In this document: positions 54,349-58,732 of the stretch, piece by piece
Layout: each line of letters begins with the position of its first letter
How positions within the stretch are numbered: position 1 is the stretch's first letter
NCBI RefSeq assembly: GCF_000425545.1
Contig: NZ_AUDQ01000018.1
Span: 1 to 58,732 of the forward strand
DNA from: Sporosarcina ureae DSM 2281
Lineage (GTDB): Bacteria; Bacillota; Bacilli; Bacillales_A; Planococcaceae
Direction of reading: 5' to 3'
DNA: 58,732 nt
The notes under the pieces: generated by a model
The model's database searches: none
Told to the model about the DNA's origin: nothing
Seen by the model: the letters and a program-made list of their open reading frames with translations, nothing else
Translations under genes and position numbers: made by a program

Positions 54349-55365
54349 TTAACCATTGAGATCTAGTTCTTCTATTCCGCTTCCATCTTGATTCATTCGA
54401 TATAGATGGTAATCAGGCTCGCGCGAACCAAATTTACGATCTACCATAAAGTAAATTTTATCGTCAGGACCGAGTGCAGGTCTTGATGTAGACTCTTTTA
54501 ATGTCGTAAGTTGTTCCGTTTGATATGTTTTCCAATTAAATGTGAACAACTCATATTCGTAAATTCCGTTAGGTCCAGTTCCTGCTACTGCCTGATAAAT
54601 AATACATTGTTGTTCAGGTAACAAGATGAAGTCATACACATCCTCGGCTTGAACAGGGCTGCTGACGACTGACATTTTATCAGGTGTTTCTAGTGGTATT
54701 TCAAATATCCTCTCTTTACTTTCGAAGATCTCTTCTGCCGTTTCGTTGTATGTGTCATCATTCGTCTGTACATAAACAGAATTCTTTTCAGCAGAAACTT
54801 GTAGTGAGCCCATACTATATTTCTTAATATCTGTATGTTTTGTATGAACACCTTGCATTAAATCAAAGCTATACACATCGAAATCATGGGGCCGTTTCGA
54901 AGCAATCGGTGAATAATTTGTATAGGTGCTTGCCTCAAGATAAAACAACTTCTCAGGATATTTTGGATCAAACGCAATCTCAGTGATTAGATTGTCAGAT
55001 GTGTGTATTACCTCCTCTACAAGCGAACCCAAATCAATTATATGGATATCTGACCGTATATGATTTTCAAGATTTTTATCCCGTACTACATAAGCAAGAT
55101 ACGTACCATCTTCCGAGAATATTATATCTGCAATTTCTTTCTCGACAGATAATTGAACGATTTTCTGTTGACTATCTAGATTGATTGTTGCTTGTCCTTT
55201 GTCATAAGAAATATAGGCAATTTCATTTTTGGTTGATATCGCATAGATATCAGACATTCCTTCTTGTTTTTTATTCTCATCTTTATTAAACAATACACCT
55301 AGCACAATACACACCGCGGTTAGCAGTGCGATGGAACTTAGGATGAATCCTAGCGACTTTTTCAT
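54349..55365 (-). CDS. Membrane-anchored TolB-like beta-propeller protein
   Basis: This 338-residue protein has one N-terminal membrane helix (~5-26) and an extracytoplasmic domain of repeated ~45-residue beta modules (IIFSEDGTYLAYVVRDK, IAFDPKYPEKLFYLEA, LGPDDKIYFMVDR). These read as a TolB/WD40-like propeller. The C-terminal NQDGSGIEEL matches the last blade of such proteins. The ATG follows AAGGAGG. It appears intact and lies 18 bp after a broken HAAS-domain gene, so it was the third gene of a PadR-HAAS-propeller operon. Function is unknown; an envelope-stress sensor is possible. Confidence 0.75.
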   Translation of the reverse strand: MKKSLGFILSSIALLTAVCIVLGVLFNKDENKKQEGMSDIYAISTKNEIAYISYDKGQATINLDSQQKIVQLSVEKEIADIIFSEDGTYLAYVVRDKNLENHIRSDIHIIDLGSLVEEVIHTSDNLITEIAFDPKYPEKLFYLEASTYTNYSPIASKRPHDFDVYSFDLMQGVHTKHTDIKKYSMGSLQVSAEKNSVYVQTNDDTYNETAEEIFESKERIFEIPLETPDKMSVVSSPVQAEDVYDFILLPEQQCIIYQAVAGTGPNGIYEYELFTFNWKTYQTEQLTTLKESTSRPALGPDDKIYFMVDRKFGSREPDYHLYRMNQDGSGIEELDLNG

Positions 55366-55383
55366 AGGTCAACCTCCTTATAT

Positions 55384-56228
55384 TCATAAAATCCAAATCA
55401 TGATCGCCGCTATAATCCATAGAAACTGAAAACCTGTAACACTATACGCCCAGTTTCCAATAAATGAAGTTCTATCGTATAGATGATCCACAAGACTAAC
55501 GGAATCGTAATAAATAGTAAGGTTACTTTTATTTCTACGGCAAATATTAAAAATGCCCATAGCCAAAATAAAGATAAAGCCAATACTATGAGACCGATTG
55601 TAATATTGATAAAATGAATTCTCTTCGCATCTTTTTCAAGGAATTGTCTAGAGGAAGGAAAATCATAAATGGTTGTACGGTATACCAGAACAATCGAAAA
55701 CAATACTATTGCGTAAGAAAATATGGTTAATGGAACCAAGTAAGCTGATTCTAAATCCGTCGCTAGTCAACTACCGTAAATTACTAACAAGGTATGACCG
55801 ATCAGTAACCCATTTACCGTTAGACGGCGGTGTAACGCTGTGATAGGATGCAGCTTTAGGGTCAAGATTGCTGAACTGATAAGTATTGCCATGCAAAGTC
55901 AAATGATTTCAGCATTACCTCTAGTGAACAACTGAAGCAAGTAGGTGCTGTAAATGATAAGTAAAGATGCACCTGAAAGACTGAGCATCATTTCTCGTCG
56001 ATATGGATACAGCGCGTGCTGAAGTTGCTTACCTACTTCTTTCTCATTACCGAAATTCGCCATCGCCAACTCCATCGCCTCCCCATATGAGAACCCTTGT
56101 TTTCGTAAATCCTCATAAGCACAATACAAATGACTAAGTAATTCCTCAGTCAAATCCTACCGTTCTTCAGCATTGCCGTCTGTTTGTTTTACCACCTTAC
56201 TAACGAAACGCTCAAACATCGTTTTCAT
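55384..56228 (-). pseudogene. Broken HAAS-domain (permease prefix) membrane protein
   Basis: Reading from ATG 56228 gives one frame with TAG at 56157-56159, TGA at 55899-55901 and TGA at 55767-55769, yet protein-like sequence continues between the stops. The N-terminus (LLSHLYCAYEDLRKQGFSYGE) is a HAAS/permease prefix domain. Several hydrophobic helices follow (LHRRLTVNGLLIGHTLLVIY, FINITIGLIVLALSLFWLWA). Near 55480 the frame appears to shift, since the other frame gives a convincing final helix (FQFLWIIAAIMIWIL) ending at 55384. The two TGA codons sit where Trp would fit. HAAS proteins partner PadR-type regulators, matching the gene before it. Confidence 0.8.
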
Positions 56229-56450
56229 ATCAAACCATCCGAAATTTTATGGATAAGCGCATTCATCCACTCCCAATTTTCCTGTTTTGCATCTAATGCC
56301 ACGCTACCTTCATCAGTTAGACGATAGTATTTTTTACGGCCACTTTCACCTTCTTGCCAATATGATTCAACCCAAGCTTTTTTCTCTAAGCGTTTTAAGC
56401 TGCATATAACGTTCCTTCACTCACTTCTTCAATACAAATTATAACAATGT
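56225..56450 (-). pseudogene. Broken PadR-family transcription regulator
   Basis: The minus strand encodes EEVSEGTLYA and, after a one-base loss near 56400, LKRLEKKAWVES, then QEGESGRKKYYRLTDEG and a helix ending at TGA 56225-56227. This is the winged-helix core of PadR proteins (EGTLY.AL.RLE). The first recognition helices are missing; only a few unrelated codons precede EEVSEG. Its stop overlaps the ATG of the HAAS gene by four bases, as in an intact operon. Such PadR proteins repress their own HAAS-membrane operon. Confidence 0.8.
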
Positions 56451-56469
56451 ACATCTTAATACAATGCAC

Positions 56470-56504
56470 AAAAAAACACCTCATCGATTCTACTCGACAA
56501 GGCG
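56470..56504 (-). terminator. Terminator of the AhpD-like gene
   Basis: CACCTCATCGA pairs with TCGACAAGGCG using wobble pairs, followed on the minus strand by seven T. Confidence 0.7.
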
Positions 56505-56509
56505 CTCAC

Positions 56510-56878
56510 TTATTGCAAAGGTTTTGGATTTTCCTGTAATTCGTCAATCGTCTGCATAACCAATGTGACGGCTTGACTCAAAGCACTTCCACCGCCAAGT
56601 GCCGCTGCTACACCGACCGCTTCTAACACTTCTGGAACTGTACAACCTGCATCTATGCAAGCTTTTGTATGGAAAATAATACAATACTCACTATGGGCGT
56701 AGACACTCACTGCAAGTGCGATCAGCTGCTTATATTTTTGACTAATTTCTCCTTCTTCAAAACTAATTTCCGTAAATGCATGGAACGATTTCATTAACTT
56801 CGGCAATTGTTCGCTCATTGCACCCATACCGGTTTTATAATCTGCCAGTACCGCATCTGTAAATGTATAGTCTTCCAT
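56510..56878 (-). CDS. Carboxymuconolactone decarboxylase/AhpD-like protein
   Basis: A 122-residue helical protein of the CMD family. The active-site region reads AHSEYCIIFHTKACIDAGCT. The resolving Cys and the proton-relay His are there, but the first Cys of the usual CxxC is Ser, so a classical disulfide reductase cycle is unlikely. A later Cys in DAGCT might compensate. GGGSALSQAV is the conserved C-terminal helix. The start follows GGGAGG. It is a single gene; the substrate is unknown. Confidence 0.85.
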   Translation of the reverse strand: MEDYTFTDAVLADYKTGMGAMSEQLPKLMKSFHAFTEISFEEGEISQKYKQLIALAVSVYAHSEYCIIFHTKACIDAGCTVPEVLEAVGVAAALGGGSALSQAVTLVMQTIDELQENPKPLQ

Positions 56879-56979
56879 ATAGATCGCCTCCCGTTATAGC
56901 AACAGTATGTCCGATTCTTTGTTTGCTATGCAGTGATAAAGGAAATGATATATGCAATAACAAATCTAGGAGGTTCGTC

Positions 56980-57477
56980 ATGAAAATTGTCATAACAGGA
57001 GATACACACATTCCTAGTAGAGGAAGCGTTTTGCCTTCACGGTTAACAAACGAATGTATTACGGCTGATTTAGTTTTACATACGGGTGATTGGCAATCAT
57101 TTGAGGTAGTACAGATGCTTTCTGAATTTGCAGAAGTAAAAGGAGTCTCTGGAAATGTAGATGGAGAAGATATAAAAGAACAGTTTCCATTGCAGCAGGT
57201 GGTTCAAGCAGGACACGTAAAGATCGGCTTGGTACATGGACATGGAGAGAAAAAAACGACGGAAAAGCGTGCAATTGAAGCATTTGAAGGAGAGCCACTA
57301 GATGTCATCATCTTCGGACACTCCCACATTCCAGTGCTTCGTTACATGAATAAAACCTTGTTGCTGACCCCTGGATCCCCGACAGACAAGCGGAAACTAC
57401 CTCATTATTCATTCGCTATCTTACATATCGAGGATGAGATTCGTGCAGAATTAATTTTCTTTGATGATAAAACGTAA
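56980..57477 (+). CDS. Metallophosphoesterase, MJ0936/YfcE family
   Basis: A 165-residue calcineurin-like phosphodiesterase. Metal-binding motifs are in order: GDTHIP (residue ~7), HTGDW, GNVDGE, VHGHGE and GHSHIP. Relatives hydrolyse model phosphodiesters and possibly 2',3'-cyclic nucleotides; the natural substrate is unknown. ATG at 56980 follows AGGAGG by 6 bp. The open extension to 56863 lies across the divergent AhpD-like promoter and is rejected. It is convergent with namA. Confidence 0.9.
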   Translation: MKIVITGDTHIPSRGSVLPSRLTNECITADLVLHTGDWQSFEVVQMLSEFAEVKGVSGNVDGEDIKEQFPLQQVVQAGHVKIGLVHGHGEKKTTEKRAIEAFEGEPLDVIIFGHSHIPVLRYMNKTLLLTPGSPTDKRKLPHYSFAILHIEDEIRAELIFFDDKT

Positions 57478-57489
57478 CCTACAAAAGGA

Positions 57490-58509
57490 TTAGAACATCC
57501 AGCCACGTTTATATTGAACAGGAGATTCAATTTCAACGTTAAGCTCTTTAGCTGCTGTATACGCCCAATAAGGATCGCGTAATAATTCGCGAGCGAGTAA
57601 TACGATATCGGCACGATCGTTTTGAAGAATCTCTTCCGCTTGCAGCGCTGACGTAATCAACCCTACCGCACCCGTTGCAATATTTGCCTGCTGACGAATT
57701 GTATCCGCAAACGGCACTTGATAGCCTGGGAAAGGATGAATAGCAGCTGGTACTACACCACCAGAGCTCACGTCGACTAAATCGACACCTTGCTCTTTCA
57801 TCCACCCCGCCATTTCTGCATACTGCGAAGGATCCATACCGCCTTCTTGATAATCTTCTGCTGAGATTCTGACAAATAATGGACCTTCCCAAACAGACCG
57901 GATTGCATCAATCACTTGGCCTAATATACGGTAACGATTTTCTGCTGTTCCGCCATATTTATCTTCACGATGATTACATAACGGAGTTAAAAACTCATTT
58001 AGTAAATATCCATGTGCGCCATGAATTTCAATCACGTCAAAACCAGCTTGTTTGGAACGGATGGCACCTTGTTTAAATGCTTCAATTGTTTCTTCAATAT
58101 CAGCAATAGTCATTTCCGTTGGTGTTTTATATTTTTCATTGAATGCAATGGGGCTTGGAGCATGAATCGTTCCGTCCACTGTCGCTTTTCTGCCCGCGTG
58201 TGCTAATTGGATACCAGTACGGGCACCTTGCTGTTTCATCAAACGAACGATTTCGGTTAGACCTTTGAGATGCTCATCTGACCAGATCCCTAAATCCTCA
58301 CTTGAGATTCTCCCTTGTGGTTGAACAGCTGTTGCCTCAACAATAATTAGGCCGACTTGTCCTACTGCACGAGTTGCATAATGAGTTTTATGCCAATCTT
58401 CTACTTTACCATCTTGATTATGTGAAGAATACATACACATCGGTGCCATTGCAATTCGATTTTTGAACTCGACGCCACGTATAGTATAAGGACTAAATAA
58501 TTTTGCCAT
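57490..58509 (-). CDS. namA: NADPH dehydrogenase, old yellow enzyme NamA/YqjM type
   Basis: This FMN enzyme reduces activated alkenes, nitro-esters and quinones with NADPH and takes part in detoxification. The length of 339 residues is that of YqjM. The redox-sensing Cys in APMCMYSS (~26), the substrate His pair in [14 protein letters not shown], the Tyr in that region, and the FMN loop [16 protein letters not shown] are present. The ATG follows GGAGGA. A TATACT -10 element lies about 30-40 bp upstream. Confidence 0.95.
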   Translation of the reverse strand: MAKLFSPYTIRGVEFKNRIAMAPMCMYSSHNQDGKVEDWHKTHYATRAVGQVGLIIVEATAVQPQGRISSEDLGIWSDEHLKGLTEIVRLMKQQGARTGIQLAHAGRKATVDGTIHAPSPIAFNEKYKTPTEMTIADIEETIEAFKQGAIRSKQAGFDVIEIHGAHGYLLNEFLTPLCNHREDKYGGTAENRYRILGQVIDAIRSVWEGPLFVRISAEDYQEGGMDPSQYAEMAGWMKEQGVDLVDVSSGGVVPAAIHPFPGYQVPFADTIRQQANIATGAVGLITSALQAEEILQNDRADIVLLARELLRDPYWAYTAAKELNVEIESPVQYKRGWMF

Positions 58510-58706
58510 GAATAATTCCTCCTCTAATAGTTGCTAGGGAAAGTATAGCAAATCTATGTGTTTATTTAATGTTTGAGGATTTTAAACCAACTTTATGAAA
58601 CATATGGTAGAGCTCTAACGTATAGTAGACTATATAAAAGGAGCATTCCTGTTAGAAGCTTTTTCGGGGACTTGAACACAAAGAGCCCTCTTGGTATGAT
58701 GCGGGG

Positions 58707-58732
58707 TGTCAAATCTGCACGAATTGACCCCT
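58707..58732 (+). mobile_element. Possible terminal inverted repeat of an insertion sequence
   Basis: The window ends in TGTCAAATCTGCACGAATTGACCCC. It starts with TG and holds the near-inverse pair GGGGTGTCAA / TTGACCCC, as the ends of IS21-type elements do. No transposase is visible because the window stops. The 58510-58700 stretch before it shows only the namA promoter region and AT-rich DNA. Confidence 0.3.

Noticed and set aside
55384..56228. Readthrough or selenocysteine at the TGA codons of the HAAS gene
   Set aside because: A TAG, a late frameshift and a frameshifted PadR partner are present too, so gene decay explains everything. No selenocysteine element was seen.
56863..56979. N-terminal extension of the phosphoesterase from 56863
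   Set aside because: It would cross the start region of the divergent AhpD-like gene. ATG 56980 has an ideal ribosome site and begins at the conserved MKIVITGDTH.

Overview
This 58.7-kb window comes from a low-to-moderate-GC Bacillota chromosome, most likely a Planococcaceae member close to Sporosarcina. That placement is inference from gene content and protein resemblance. The support is strong AGGAGG-type ribosome sites, frequent TTG and GTG starts, Bacillus-type small proteins (GsiB-like, YugN-like, YunC-like, DUF1540, YsnF-like), and several sites matching the Bacillus SigB promoter consensus. No rRNA, tRNA or CRISPR array was seen. The left edge holds the 3' end of an IS3-family element. 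The right edge may hold one end of another insertion sequence.

Layout. 1-0.6 kb: IS3 remnant and a broken thioredoxin-like gene. 0.6-9.3 kb (minus strand): WrbA quinone reductase, the CysJI sulfite reductase pair, and a Fur-type iron-uptake operon efeM-efeB-efeU. 9.5-11.1 kb: DUF2157 plus GDYXXLXY membrane pair. 11.1-12.6 kb: a non-coding island of two repeat families. 12.7-16.6 kb: an FtsH-like protease, a cytochrome P450, a DUF1540 mini-protein and a PaaI-type thioesterase. 16.7-23.3 kb: a polyamine operon (speD, speA-type decarboxylase, speE, speB, carboxynorspermidine dehydrogenase, nspC) behind a leader with an intrinsic terminator. 23.3-30.3 kb: a Ca2+/H+ exchanger and a dipeptide ABC operon dppD-F-A-B-C. 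30.5-37 kb: alkaline-phosphatase-superfamily enzyme, SodA, an alpha/beta hydrolase, an NSS transporter, a GsiB-like protein and a small basic protein. 37-46 kb: a two-gene unit of a giant UPF1-like helicase and an unknown partner, a stress-promoter locus with a candidate small RNA, and a class III nucleotide cyclase overlapping a GAF-HD-GYP protein. 46-53 kb: glutamine synthetase, amidohydrolase, TspO and several stress or small proteins. 53.4-58.5 kb: a YqcI/YcgG protein, a decaying PadR/HAAS/propeller cluster, an AhpD-like protein, a phosphoesterase and NamA.

How the genes fit together. Iron uptake (efe), sulfite reduction, SOD, a Dyp peroxidase, NamA, WrbA and general-stress genes give the region a redox and stress flavour. 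Sites matching GTTT(A/T/C)N-N13-14-GGG precede six units: the GsiB-like gene, a candidate non-coding transcript, a small membrane protein, TspO, the YsnF-like protein and a 108-residue acidic protein. Together they suggest a local concentration of SigB-regulated genes. The polyamine operon is unusual in carrying both the AdoMet-dependent and the aspartate-semialdehyde-dependent routes to spermidine.

The most novel-looking items are the polyamine leader and dual pathway, the SigB-type small transcript, the tandem structured repeats at 11.3-12.5 kb, the helicase pair, and the cyclase/HD-GYP pair. No homology search was run. All names rest on recognised motifs and remembered family sequences.
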